DNA from: Clostridia bacterium
GTDB taxonomy: Bacteria; Bacillota; Clostridia; Christensenellales; CAG-314
Direction of reading: 5' to 3'
Length of the DNA: 17,081 nt
Assembly (NCBI GenBank): GCA_900769665.1
Contig: CAAGHL010000065.1
Location: 1 to 17,081, forward strand
In this document: positions 5,679 through 13,039 of the stretch, one piece after another
Position numbering within the stretch: the first letter of the stretch is position 1
Layout of the letters: each line of letters starts with the position of its first letter
Translations under genes and position numbers: made by a program
Notes under the pieces: generated by a model
The model's database searches: none
Told to the model about the DNA's origin: nothing
What the model saw: only the letters and a program-made list of their open reading frames with translations

Positions 5679-6854
5679 ATGGATTACATCGGAACAATCA
5701 GTCGCGGCATCCGCGCGCCCATCATCAAAAAGGGCGACGACCTTGCCGAAATCGCAGTGGATTGCTTGTTGAAAGCAAGCGAGCAAGGCAACTTCCAACT
5801 AAACGACAAAGACGTTTTTGCCGTGACGGAAGCGGTACTGGGACGTGCGCAAGGCAACTACGCCACCGTCGACCAAATTGCGACGGACGTATCGGCAAAA
5901 TTTGGCAACGAAACCGTCGGTCTAGTCTTCCCCATTTTGTCGCGCAACCGCTTTTCGCTTGTACTGAAAGGCATTGCAAAAGGTGTCAAAAAGCTGATTG
6001 TACAGCTGAAATACCCCTCCGACGAGGTAGGAAACAGCCTTGTTTCGACGAAAAAATTGCTCGAAAATGGCATCAACCCCTACACCGACGTGTTTACCGC
6101 GGACGAGTTTTACAAGACTTTCGGCGAAGTAAAGCACACCTTTACAGGCGTTGACTACATCGACTACTACCGCCACGCCGCCGAAGGTTGTGAGGTCATA
6201 CTTGCCAACAACCCTGCGGAAATACTCAAATACACCAAGTACGTCATCAACGCAGACATCCACACTCGCAAACTGACCAAAAACGCACTACTTTCGGCAG
6301 GCGCAACAAAGGTACTTAGCCTTGACGAGCTAATGACCGCACCCGTCGACGGAAGCGGCTACAACCCCGAGTACGGCGTGTTGGGTAGCAACCTTGCCAC
6401 CGACGACAGCGTAAAGCTCTTCCCGCGCGACGGACAACCCTTTGTGGAACGCATACAAAAGTTGGTGTTGGAGCGCACAGGTAAGCACATCGAAGTAATG
6501 GTATACGGCGACGGCGCGTTCAAAGACCCCGTCGGCGGCATTTGGGAACTTGCCGACCCCGTTTGCTCCCCTGCTTTCACCTCGGGACTTGTCGGCAAAC
6601 CCAACGAAATCAAACTGAAATACGTTGCCGACAACGATCTTGCCAACCTCAGCGGCGAGGAAGCCGTTGCCGAAATGCAAAAACTAATCGCACACAAAAA
6701 CAACGACCTTACCGCCAACATACTATCGCAAGGCACTACTCCTCGCAGACTTACCGACCTGTTAGCTAGCCTTTGCGACCTCACAAGCGGAAGCGGCGAC
6801 AAAGGCACACCGTTTATACTAGTACAAAACTACTTCAAAAACTACTCGATGTAG
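5679..6854 (+). CDS. CofE-like protein (F420-0:L-glutamate ligase family)
   Basis: 391 residues from an ATG with GGAGGG 8 nt upstream; upstream in-frame codons belong to the leader. N-terminal features GIRAPIIKKGDDLAE and FAVTEAVLGRAQGNY, plus mid-protein VINADIHTRKL and the segment VYGDGAFKDPVGGIWELADP, fit the F420_ligase family, whose archetype CofE adds gamma-linked glutamates to coenzyme F420-0 with GTP. Many Clostridia carry a longer relative of unknown substrate, and no other F420 gene is in this window, so the F420 role should not be assumed. Lying ahead of glutamine synthetase III suggests a glutamate-related ligase in nitrogen metabolism (inference). Controlled by the promoter at 5511 and the structured leader. 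A hairpin with T-rich tail follows at 6881-6919. Confidence 0.8.
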   Translation: MDYIGTISRGIRAPIIKKGDDLAEIAVDCLLKASEQGNFQLNDKDVFAVTEAVLGRAQGNYATVDQIATDVSAKFGNETVGLVFPILSRNRFSLVLKGIAKGVKKLIVQLKYPSDEVGNSLVSTKKLLENGINPYTDVFTADEFYKTFGEVKHTFTGVDYIDYYRHAAEGCEVILANNPAEILKYTKYVINADIHTRKLTKNALLSAGATKVLSLDELMTAPVDGSGYNPEYGVLGSNLATDDSVKLFPRDGQPFVERIQKLVLERTGKHIEVMVYGDGAFKDPVGGIWELADPVCSPAFTSGLVGKPNEIKLKYVADNDLANLSGEEAVAEMQKLIAHKNNDLTANILSQGTTPRRLTDLLASLCDLTSGSGDKGTPFILVQNYFKNYSM

Positions 6855-6880
6855 ATTGGAGTGTTTTGGCGACAACAATT

Positions 6881-6919
6881 GTCCCAAGGCAAACAAAGTC
6901 TTGGGACGATTTGATTTTT
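6881..6919 (+). terminator. Terminator between CofE-like gene and glnA
   Basis: GTCCCAAG (6881-6888) pairs perfectly with CTTGGGAC (6900-6907) around an 11-nt loop, followed by GATTTGATTTTT. The T tract is interrupted, so termination may be partial and some transcripts could continue into the glutamine synthetase gene. The rest of the 227-bp gap shows no obvious second promoter. Confidence 0.7.
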
Positions 6920-7081
6920 GCGCCGCAATCTTGCAAAAATGACCGAAAACGTCACCCAAAACACTACCTACACATACCCGACGAACAACCCATGGTGTGC
7001 GCAAATCCTACCCATCACCAACGGTGCGATGCGCAATTAACCACGTACGCAAACTTTACATATATTAAGGAGAGAATTACC

Positions 7082-9115
7082 ATGAGCAACAGTATTCCTT
7101 TTGGCATAGACGTGTTTGACAACAACAAAATGAAAGAACGCCTGTCCGCAAGCCTTTACGAAAAAATCCTTCACGGACAAAGCGAAAAAGTAGATTTTAC
7201 CGACGAGGAATTGAACGAATACGCCGCCGCACTACTTGTTTGGGCGCGCGAACGCGGAGCAACACGCTACTCGCACTGGTTTAGCCCCCTCGGCAACAAC
7301 ACCGCAGGCAAGCGCAACAGCTTTGAAAGCATCGATTGCGACGGTTTGCTTACAGACAAATTCCGCGGAAAGGAGCTGAAAATCGGCGAGGGCGACGCAA
7401 GCAGTTTCCCCAACGGCGGCATACGCCAAACGTTCGAGGCAAAGGGCGTTACACGTTGGGACTACGCTTCCTACGCATTCATCAACGAAGGTTGCCTATA
7501 CATCCCCGTGTACTTCCACAGCTTCGGCGGCGAGTCGCTTGACAAGAAATCGCCCCTTGTAAAAAGTTGCCGTGTACTCGACGCACAAGCCAAACGTTTG
7601 CTTAGCCTATTCGGCACCGCTCCCCACGCCGTAAACAGCGTTGTCGGTGCGGAGCAAGAGTACTTCCTTGTGGACAAAAAGCAATTTAGCGAGCGCATGG
7701 ATTTGTCCATTTGCGGACGTACGTTGTTCGGTGCAAAGCCGCCCAAACTTCAACAGTTGCAAGACCACTACTTTGCCTTGCCCAAGCGCGCCGTACTTGA
7801 CTTTATGACCGACGTTGACAACGAGCTTTGGCGACTAGGCATACTTGTCCGCACGGAACACAACGAGGTTGCGCCTTGCCAATTCGAGCTTGTGCCTTGC
7901 TACCAACGCTCCCCCATTGCGTGCGACCAAAACCAACTCATCATGCAAACGCTGGAACGCGTTGCCGAGCGCCACGACCTTGTGTGTCTTCTCCACGAAA
8001 AGCCCTTCCAATACATCAACGGTAGCGGCAAACACAACAACTGGTCCATCCTAGCCGACGACGTAAACATGTTTGAGGCAGGCAGTACACCCACGCAAAA
8101 CGGCATATTTGTGCTTACCATTGCCGCAGTACTCCGCGCCGCCGACACCTACGCCGACCTATTGCGCGCGTTTACCGCTTCGGCAACCAATGCACGTCGT
8201 CTAGGCGGTATGGAAGCGCCCACCAACATCATTTCGGTGTTTATCGGCGAGCAATTGTGGTCCATCCTCAAGGGCGTAGGCAGTGACTTCACTATCGGCA
8301 AGGACATACTACCCGACTTCCCCCACGCCACCGACCGCAACCGCACATCCCCCTTCGCATTTACCGGCAACAAATTTGAGTTGCGCATGGTAGGCAGTTC
8401 CGCTTGTCTTGCCGACATCAACACCGCCCTCAACACCATGATTGCCGACAGTTTCCGCACTTTTGCCGACCGTCTGAGCGGCGCCAAGGACATTTGGGCG
8501 GAGGCTAACAAGCTCGTTGCCGAAACCATTGCCGAGCACGCCAACATCGTATACAACGGCAACAACTACGACGCAGGTTGGAAAGACCTTGCCAAGCAAC
8601 GCAACCTGCCCAACCTTGACGAAGTGGGCGCATTACTAAAACTCACTGACAAAAAGAACGTCGAATTGTTTGCACGCAACGGAATATTTGACAGCGTAGA
8701 GTTGAACGCGCGCCAAGACGTTGCCCTCACCACCTTTATCGCCGCCGTCGACATCGAAGCCACAACCTCGGTAGAAATGTACACCAAGCAAATCGCGCCT
8801 GCCGCATTGCGCTACCAAGCCGAGCTTGTCGAACTCGCCACGCAAAAATCCGCACTCGGTTTGCCCGCACAAAAGGAGTGCGACCTTGCATCCGTCATCG
8901 ATACACTCATGGCGCAAGCCGACGCCGCCATCGACAACCTCAATGCCCTTGTATCCGAGTGCGGCACCTTACCACTTGTTGCGCAAGCCGAAACAGTACG
9001 CAAAACCCTTGCCGCAATGGACGAGTTGCGCCTACACGCCGACAAAATTGAGGCGTTGCTACCCAAGAAACTCATCCCGTATCCTACCTACACCGACATG
9101 TTGTTTTTGAGATAG
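7082..9115 (+). CDS. glnA: Glutamine synthetase type III
   Basis: 677 residues, close to the usual 700 or so for GSIII (GlnN type), which condenses glutamate and ammonia with ATP in the cytoplasm as a dodecamer. Catalytic-domain motifs are intact: GAEQEY (189-194, metal-binding glutamates), HNEVAPCQFE (260-269), NGSGKHNN (313-320), and NRTSPFAFTGNKFELR (420-435). The N-terminal GSIII-specific region has YSHWFSPL (63-70) and FPNGGIRQTFEAKG, and the helical C-terminal domain (about 560-677) is present. Start: AAGGAG lies 9 nt upstream; the frame is open further 5' but without a ribosome site. Sits behind the CofE-like gene with a partial terminator between. Two stable hairpins follow its stop. 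The symbol glnA is used for function; glnN is also in use for this type. Confidence 0.96.
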   Translation: MSNSIPFGIDVFDNNKMKERLSASLYEKILHGQSEKVDFTDEELNEYAAALLVWARERGATRYSHWFSPLGNNTAGKRNSFESIDCDGLLTDKFRGKELKIGEGDASSFPNGGIRQTFEAKGVTRWDYASYAFINEGCLYIPVYFHSFGGESLDKKSPLVKSCRVLDAQAKRLLSLFGTAPHAVNSVVGAEQEYFLVDKKQFSERMDLSICGRTLFGAKPPKLQQLQDHYFALPKRAVLDFMTDVDNELWRLGILVRTEHNEVAPCQFELVPCYQRSPIACDQNQLIMQTLERVAERHDLVCLLHEKPFQYINGSGKHNNWSILADDVNMFEAGSTPTQNGIFVLTIAAVLRAADTYADLLRAFTASATNARRLGGMEAPTNIISVFIGEQLWSILKGVGSDFTIGKDILPDFPHATDRNRTSPFAFTGNKFELRMVGSSACLADINTALNTMIADSFRTFADRLSGAKDIWAEANKLVAETIAEHANIVYNGNNYDAGWKDLAKQRNLPNLDEVGALLKLTDKKNVELFARNGIFDSVELNARQDVALTTFIAAVDIEATTSVEMYTKQIAPAALRYQAELVELATQKSALGLPAQKECDLASVIDTLMAQADAAIDNLNALVSECGTLPLVAQAETVRKTLAAMDELRLHADKIEALLPKKLIPYPTYTDMLFLR

Positions 9116-9134
9116 TTTGATAGATGATATTTTC

Positions 9135-9179
9135 ATGGGGGAAGGGGAACTTTTTTCGCAAAAGTTCCCCTTCCCCCAT
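9135..9179. repeat. Perfect 20-bp palindromic hairpin
   Basis: Positions 9135-9154 and 9160-9179 are exact reverse complements, separated by TTCGC. The arms carry G5AAG4 and C4TTC5 runs. No T tract follows on either strand, so it is not a standard terminator; it may stabilise the glnA mRNA 3' end or be a REP-type element. Confidence 0.8.
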
Positions 9180-9187
9180 CCCCCTAT

Positions 9188-9210
9188 CCCCTCAAAAACT
9201 CGTTGAGGGG
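9188..9210. repeat. Second G/C-run hairpin
   Basis: CCCCTCAA pairs with TTGAGGGG around a 7-nt loop, 9 nt beyond the 20-bp palindrome, and shares its homopolymer G/C runs (CATCCCCCTATCCCC, then GAGGGGGATGAGGG). The pair together resembles one composite palindromic element. Confidence 0.55.
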
Positions 9211-9274
9211 GATGAGGGAAGTGTGAAAAGTGAATTTGTAAAACAATGCGTGTGTAGGAGATTAAATAGAATAA

Positions 9275-9345
9275 AAAAACGTCGGTTGGCGATGTGCAAA
9301 GCATTTGGTTTTGCAATCATCGTACAAACGACGTTTTTATTTTTA
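9275..9345. terminator. Bidirectional terminator between glnA and mrp
   Basis: AAAAACGTCG (9275-9284) pairs with CGACGTTTTT (9329-9338). Inside it CGATG/CATCG and TGCAAA/TTTGCA continue the stem. T-rich tracts follow on the plus strand (9334-9345) and on the minus strand (complement of 9273-9279). It is placed between two convergent genes. Confidence 0.85.
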
Positions 9346-9412
9346 GTTGGTAATGACGATGTGACAATTAGCCGTTGTAAAAGGCAAACTACCATTTCGG
9401 CAAGTGTCGATA

Positions 9413-10240
9413 TTACAGCTTGATTATCTTGTCAAGCAACGGGTCGAGCCAATCGCCTTGCGCTTTTTCTATCTCGCCCTTGTCGCACAATTCCGCAAAA
9501 TGCGGATCGATGGGCATATGGCACACGGTATCGATACCATAGCTAGCCGCAAATTCGTCCACGCGGCTATCGCCGAAAATCTTGTGTTGCTTGCCGCAAT
9601 CGGGACATGTGAAGTAGGACATATTTTCCACCACGCCAAGCACCGGCACGTGCACAAGTTCCGCCATCTTTACCGCCTTGCCGACAATCATTTCCACAAG
9701 TTGTTGCGGACTTGTGACCACCACAATACCGTCAAGCGGCAACGATTGAAACACCGTCAGCGGCACGTCGCCCGTTCCCGGGGGCATATCCACAAACATG
9801 TAGTCGACGTCGTTCCAAATTACGTCCGTCCAAAATTGCGTAACGGCGCCTGCAATCACAGGTCCGCGCCACACTACGGGGTCGGTTTCGTCGGGCAACA
9901 GCAAATTGATGGACATCATTTGCGTGCCGTTTGCCGTAACCACGGGCAATATCGCCGTGCCCGTTTCGTCGGTTTGCGCATGCGTGTGGATACCGAACGC
10001 TTGCGGAATACTCGGTCCCGTGATGTCGGCGTCCAAAATTGCCGTATTTTTGTCCTTGCGTTGTGCAAATACTGCCAACAGCGAGGTAACCAACGACTTA
10101 CCAACGCCGCCCTTGCCGCTCATTACGCCGATTACGTGCTTAACTTTTGCTTTGGGATTGAGCTGTTTGAGCATGCTTTCTTCCTCGCGCTCGGCACAGC
10201 TTTGCGAGCAGGAAGAACAGTCATGAGTACAATCTGCCAT
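9413..10240 (-). CDS. mrp: Mrp/NBP35-type Fe-S cluster carrier ATPase
   Basis: 275 residues, a cytoplasmic P-loop ATPase that binds and hands over [4Fe-4S] clusters to target proteins. The deviant Walker A is SGKGGVGKS (41-49), ILDADITGPSIP follows, and the Mrp signature MPPGTGDVPLTVFQSLP lies at about 152-168. CPDC (C212, C215) is the dimer-interface cluster site. The N terminus carries four cysteines (C4, C8, C11, C15), an extra cluster motif like that in NBP35 and many clostridial Mrp proteins; the DUF59 domain of longer Mrp forms is absent. Start: AAGGAG 6 nt ahead of the ATG. Driven by its own promoter (10309-10337), divergent from the S4 gene, and ending at the bidirectional terminator. 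Confidence 0.93.
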   Translation of the reverse strand: MADCTHDCSSCSQSCAEREEESMLKQLNPKAKVKHVIGVMSGKGGVGKSLVTSLLAVFAQRKDKNTAILDADITGPSIPQAFGIHTHAQTDETGTAILPVVTANGTQMMSINLLLPDETDPVVWRGPVIAGAVTQFWTDVIWNDVDYMFVDMPPGTGDVPLTVFQSLPLDGIVVVTSPQQLVEMIVGKAVKMAELVHVPVLGVVENMSYFTCPDCGKQHKIFGDSRVDEFAASYGIDTVCHMPIDPHFAELCDKGEIEKAQGDWLDPLLDKIIKL

Positions 10241-10308
10241 GGTAACTCCTTTTCGACATTTTGTCGGTTATTTGTTAGTAAAGCGGACGTTTGTACATCC
10301 GCACATCT

Positions 10309-10337
10309 AGTATACCACTTTAAGCAATGTTTTACAA
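10309..10337 (-). promoter_or_regulatory. Promoter of mrp
   Basis: On the minus strand TTGTAA (10337-10332), 17-nt spacer, TATACT (10314-10309), with TGG just before the -10. The leader of about 60 nt contains a CGACA/TGTCG hairpin immediately before the ribosome site. Confidence 0.8.
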
Positions 10338-10398
10338 ATGTTTTTGTCGAAATGTTTGCGATAGCTCCAAAAAGTTTCAACTCCTCGGCAAGTTTCCC

Positions 10399-10427
10399 TT
10401 GTCAAAACAAACAAGCGGCGGTATAAT
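10399..10427 (+). promoter_or_regulatory. Promoter of the S4-domain gene
   Basis: TTGTCA (10399-10404), 17-nt spacer, perfect TATAAT (10422-10427). The ATG begins only 7 nt after the -10, so the transcript should begin at or next to the start codon. Confidence 0.85.
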
Positions 10428-10433
10428 AGAGCC

Positions 10434-11156
10434 ATGGAAGACAAAACTTTACAACGGCTTGCCGAGCGTAGCACCGACAAAAATATATTTGTTTTTACCG
10501 ATTTTTTGGAAGAGGCGGAACAAAAAATCGCAATACGTATGCAAAAATTCGTTACACTTTGGGGCGGAGCGGAATTTTGCACACGCAAAGTAGCACGCTT
10601 CGGAAATGCCCAAGAACTCGGCTACGAGGAGCCTTTTCCCATTGTAATACTACAAATAAAACCCGTTGGCGGCAAGTTTGCCAAACCATTTTCCCACCGA
10701 GATATACTTGGCGCGGTAATGAACCTCGGCGTTGTGCGAGAAAAGGTTGGCGAAATCTTTGCAGGCGAAACAAGCTATATTGTCGTCTACGACACCATTG
10801 CCCAATACATTGTAGACAACCTAAACAAAATCGGCAGAGAGTTTGTACAAGTAACCGTAGTCGAAACGCTACCCGACGACCTTGCGCCGAAGTTTGTCGA
10901 AAAGCAAATTTCCGCCGAAAGCAACCGCCTCGACGCAATAATCGCCCGACTGTACAATCTATCGCGCGAAGTTGCGCAAAGCTACATACAGACGGAACGT
11001 GTTAAGATAAACGGCGAAGTGTGCCTAAAAGCAATGAAACCGCTGAAAGAAAACGACGTCGTATCGGTGCGCGGCTACGGCAAATTTATGTTTGTCGGCG
11101 CATGCGGAGAAAGCCGAAAAGGCAAAACCTACTTTGCAATAAAATTGTTTGCGTAA
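10434..11156 (+). CDS. ylmH: YlmH-like S4-domain RNA-binding protein
   Basis: 240 residues. The N-terminal part has the family features NIFVFTDFLEEAEQ (17-30) and SHRDILGAVMNLGVVREKVGEI (87-108, in two parts SHRDILGAVM and NLGVVREKVGEI); an S4 domain follows at about 164-220 with NRLDAIIARLYNLSREVAQ and ERVKINGEV. YlmH relatives bind the ribosome or peptidyl-tRNA and have been linked to ribosome-associated quality control and to the division gene cluster. Here the gene is not in a division cluster but stands alone beside mrp. There is no Shine-Dalgarno sequence; the promoter -10 ends 6 nt before ATG, pointing to a leaderless mRNA. Conserved N-terminal residues begin right after the Met, so a later start is unlikely. 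Confidence 0.85.
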   Translation: MEDKTLQRLAERSTDKNIFVFTDFLEEAEQKIAIRMQKFVTLWGGAEFCTRKVARFGNAQELGYEEPFPIVILQIKPVGGKFAKPFSHRDILGAVMNLGVVREKVGEIFAGETSYIVVYDTIAQYIVDNLNKIGREFVQVTVVETLPDDLAPKFVEKQISAESNRLDAIIARLYNLSREVAQSYIQTERVKINGEVCLKAMKPLKENDVVSVRGYGKFMFVGACGESRKGKTYFAIKLFA

Positions 11157-11229
11157 ACCAACCGCCACACCACGCAAACACCACTACACCACCGCAAAAA
11201 ATTTCACAAAAATTTAGTGTTAAAAAAGC

Positions 11230-11258
11230 TTGCAATAAACCCGTTTGTGTTGTAAACT
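11230..11258 (+). promoter_or_regulatory. Promoter of the sORF/upp leader
   Basis: TTGCAA (11230-11235), 17-nt spacer, TAAACT (11253-11258). Predicted start about 11265, only a few bases before the AAGGAG of the small ORF. No other promoter is visible between here and upp. Confidence 0.65.
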
Positions 11259-11280
11259 ATTAGTAGATTAAGGAGCAACC

Positions 11281-11367
11281 ATGGACAAACTTTTTGCGAC
11301 AATCGAGCAAATTTCCGCACGTCTGTTTGACGGCGTTTTGTCCACCGTTAATTATTTGAAAAAATGA
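11281..11367 (+). CDS. 28-residue small protein or leader peptide upstream of upp
   Basis: A 28-codon ORF with an excellent ribosome site (AAGGAG, 5-nt spacing) and ATG. The peptide begins MDKLFATIEQ and ends VNYLKK; hydrophobic residues recur every three to four positions (L4, F5, I8, I11, L15, F16, V19, L20, V23, L26), the pattern of an amphipathic helix with basic C terminus. The stop codon TGA shares its last base with the 5' arm of an intrinsic terminator. Two readings fit: a leader peptide whose translation controls readthrough into upp, or an independent small amphipathic, perhaps membrane-associated, protein that has promoter, ribosome site and terminator of its own. No family recognised. 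Confidence 0.6.
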   Translation: MDKLFATIEQISARLFDGVLSTVNYLKK

Positions 11368-11397
11368 CGCTTTGACACTTCAAAGCGTTTATTTTTT
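11367..11397 (+). terminator. Intrinsic terminator/attenuator ahead of upp
   Basis: ACGCTTTGA (11367-11375) and TCAAAGCGT (11380-11388) form a perfect 9-bp stem with CACT loop, followed by TTTATTTTTT. It starts on the last base of the small ORF's stop codon, so a ribosome terminating there would cover the 5' arm. Confidence 0.9.
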
Positions 11398-11406
11398 ACG
11401 TTTTTT

Positions 11407-11456
11407 CGGGAGAGCAAGTGCCGACTCTGCCCCGATCACACTAGGCACATGGAGGT
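11407..11456 (+). promoter_or_regulatory. Possible pseudoknot covering the approach to the upp ribosome site
   Basis: Stem 1: CGGGAGAG (11407-11414) with CTCT-GC-CCCG (11425-11434, two-base bulge). Its loop contains GTGCC (11418-11422), which is complementary to GGCAC (11444-11448) located 2 nt before GGAGGT (11451-11456). The two stems together form an H-type pseudoknot topology next to the ribosome site. No covariation data, so tentative. Confidence 0.3.
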
Positions 11457-11461
11457 AAACT

Positions 11462-12091
11462 ATGGACAACGTAACAATCATCAACCATCCCCTGATTAGT
11501 CACAAAGTGGCAATACTCCGTGACAAAAACACAAATACAAAGCAATTTCGCGAACTTGTGGAAGAAATTGCAACGCTGTTGACCTACGAAGCGTTCAAAG
11601 ACATCCCCACCAAGGAAGTAGAAGTAGAAACACCGCTGGAAAAAACCAAGCAAACAATGATTGTGGAAAACAGCGTAGCAATCATCCCCATTCTCCGCGC
11701 AGGACTTGGCATGGTAAACGGCGTACACACGTTGTTTCCCACGGCTAAGGTAGGACACATCGGTATGTACCGCGACGAGGAAACTTGCCAACCGCAAGAG
11801 TACTACTGCAAGTTGCCCAACGACATCCAAAACAAAATTTGCATCGTGCTCGACCCCATGCTTGCCACGGGCGGAAGCGCAATCGCCGCAGTGGAACTGT
11901 TGAAGAAAAAGGGCGTAAAGCACATCAAGTGCATGCACATCATTGCCGCACCCGAAGGAATCAAGGCTTTGCACGAAGCCGAACCCGACGTGCAAATCTA
12001 CTGCGCAGTGGAAGACCGCGAGCTTAACGAACACAGCTACATTTTGCCCGGTCTTGGCGACGCAGGCGACCGCTTGTTCGGCACGAAATAG
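11462..12091 (+). CDS. upp: Uracil phosphoribosyltransferase
   Basis: 209 residues, the standard length. The enzyme makes UMP from uracil and PRPP in pyrimidine salvage. Motifs: ILRAGLGM (77-84), the PRPP-binding loop LDPMLATGGSA (130-140), HIIAAPEGI, and the C-terminal uracil-binding signature YILPGLGDAGDRLFGTK. GGAGGT sits 5 nt ahead of the ATG. The 64 bp between the upstream terminator and the start hold no recognisable promoter, so expression probably depends on readthrough from 11230-11258, that is, on the leader ORF and terminator. Bidirectional terminator follows at 12201-12231. Confidence 0.97.
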   Translation: MDNVTIINHPLISHKVAILRDKNTNTKQFRELVEEIATLLTYEAFKDIPTKEVEVETPLEKTKQTMIVENSVAIIPILRAGLGMVNGVHTLFPTAKVGHIGMYRDEETCQPQEYYCKLPNDIQNKICIVLDPMLATGGSAIAAVELLKKKGVKHIKCMHIIAAPEGIKALHEAEPDVQIYCAVEDRELNEHSYILPGLGDAGDRLFGTK

Positions 12092-12200
12092 TACCGCACC
12101 GCTACCGTACATCGGTAAACACGCAAAGATTTTGCAATACGCAATTAGCCGTTGGTACACTTGCAAAAATGATTGACGACGACAATAGAAACTCTACACA

Positions 12201-12236
12201 AAAAGGACTTGCTTACTAGGCAAGTCCTTTTGTTTT
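12201..12236. terminator. Bidirectional terminator between upp and the Zn-ribbon gene
   Basis: AAAAGGACTTGC (12201-12212) pairs perfectly with GCAAGTCCTTTT (12220-12231), 7-nt loop. Plus strand tail TTTTGTTTT; minus strand tail TTTTTGTG. It ends both upp and the leftward dnaG operon. Confidence 0.9.
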
Positions 12237-12337
12237 GCTTATTAAATTGCGCTCACGATTACGACGACACGGTTACATACTAGCAAACGTTGTCAAACGT
12301 TCGTCAGCACCACTACAATACTTTGCGCGCGACAGCC

Positions 12338-13039
12338 TTATTGATAAATAATACGTCCGCAATGCTCGCAAATCATGTAGTTGTTTTTGCTCATTTGCGC
12401 TTCCACAATTGCCTTTGGCATTTCCATTTGGCAACCGCCGCAACGGCAACCGTCGCGAAGAGGCACAAACACAGGATGGATTTGTCCGTCGGCAATGCGC
12501 TTGTACTTTTCAAACAATTGAGGGTCAATCTTTTTCTTCAACTCCGCTTGTTGCGTTTTCAGTTCGGTAACGCGCGGTTTTACCTCTTCCGTTGCCTTGG
12601 CAAACTCGTCGTTGCACTTCTTGTAGCCCGACACGATCTTGGGCAACTTGGCGTTGATTTCCTCAAACATACGGGCGAGCTCCTCGCCGTCACGCAAAAT
12701 ACGTTTGATGTCCTTTTCCACATTGGCAAGCAATGCAAGCTGATCGTTGAGTTTGCGGTTCATGTAGTTGAGTTCGTCGCCGTCCTCGATACCGTCGATT
12801 TCGCGACTATGCTCCTCGATGACGGCAGTGATGTCGGCAAGGCTTTGCTTTGCAAGGGCAAGTTGACTGCGGAGTTCCGCCGCCTTTGCGTCAAGCTTGG
12901 CAAGGTTGTCCTCGCACTCTTGGCGCAATGCCTTGTATTGTCTGCGTTTGATGTAAAACTCGTTCTTTTTCAGTTCGCGTTCGATCTTGTTAAGCTCGCT
13001 ATCCAGTTGTTGGTACTGCAACATTTCTTGTTGTATCAT
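12338..13039 (-). CDS. Coiled-coil C4-type zinc-ribbon protein
   Basis: 233 residues. Residues about 5-175 are an almost continuous charged helix (antiparallel coiled-coil hairpin). The C-terminal zinc ribbon has CGGC at 200-203 and CEHC at 224-227, with an additional C198, matching the zf-RING_7 (DUF164) family of putative nucleic-acid-binding proteins of unknown function. Start: the ATG at 13039 overlaps the trmK stop as ATGA, and GGAGGA lies 7 nt upstream, so the genes are translationally coupled; a longer frame 5' of this lies inside trmK and is not used. Last gene of the dnaG operon. In many Clostridia a Nif3/YqfO gene lies between trmK and this gene; it is absent here. Confidence 0.88.
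   Translation of the reverse strand: MIQQEMLQYQQLDSELNKIERELKKNEFYIKRRQYKALRQECEDNLAKLDAKAAELRSQLALAKQSLADITAVIEEHSREIDGIEDGDELNYMNRKLNDQLALLANVEKDIKRILRDGEELARMFEEINAKLPKIVSGYKKCNDEFAKATEEVKPRVTELKTQQAELKKKIDPQLFEKYKRIADGQIHPVFVPLRDGCRCGGCQMEMPKAIVEAQMSKNNYMICEHCGRIIYQ

Noticed and set aside
6773..7081. N-terminal extension of glutamine synthetase by 103 residues
   Set aside because: The open frame overlaps the end of the CofE-like gene and crosses a terminator; the ribosome site AAGGAG and family start lie at 7082.
9404..10426. 340-residue plus-strand frame
   Set aside because: Antisense shadow of mrp, whose motifs and ribosome site are unmistakable on the minus strand; the plus frame is His/Arg-rich with no ribosome site.
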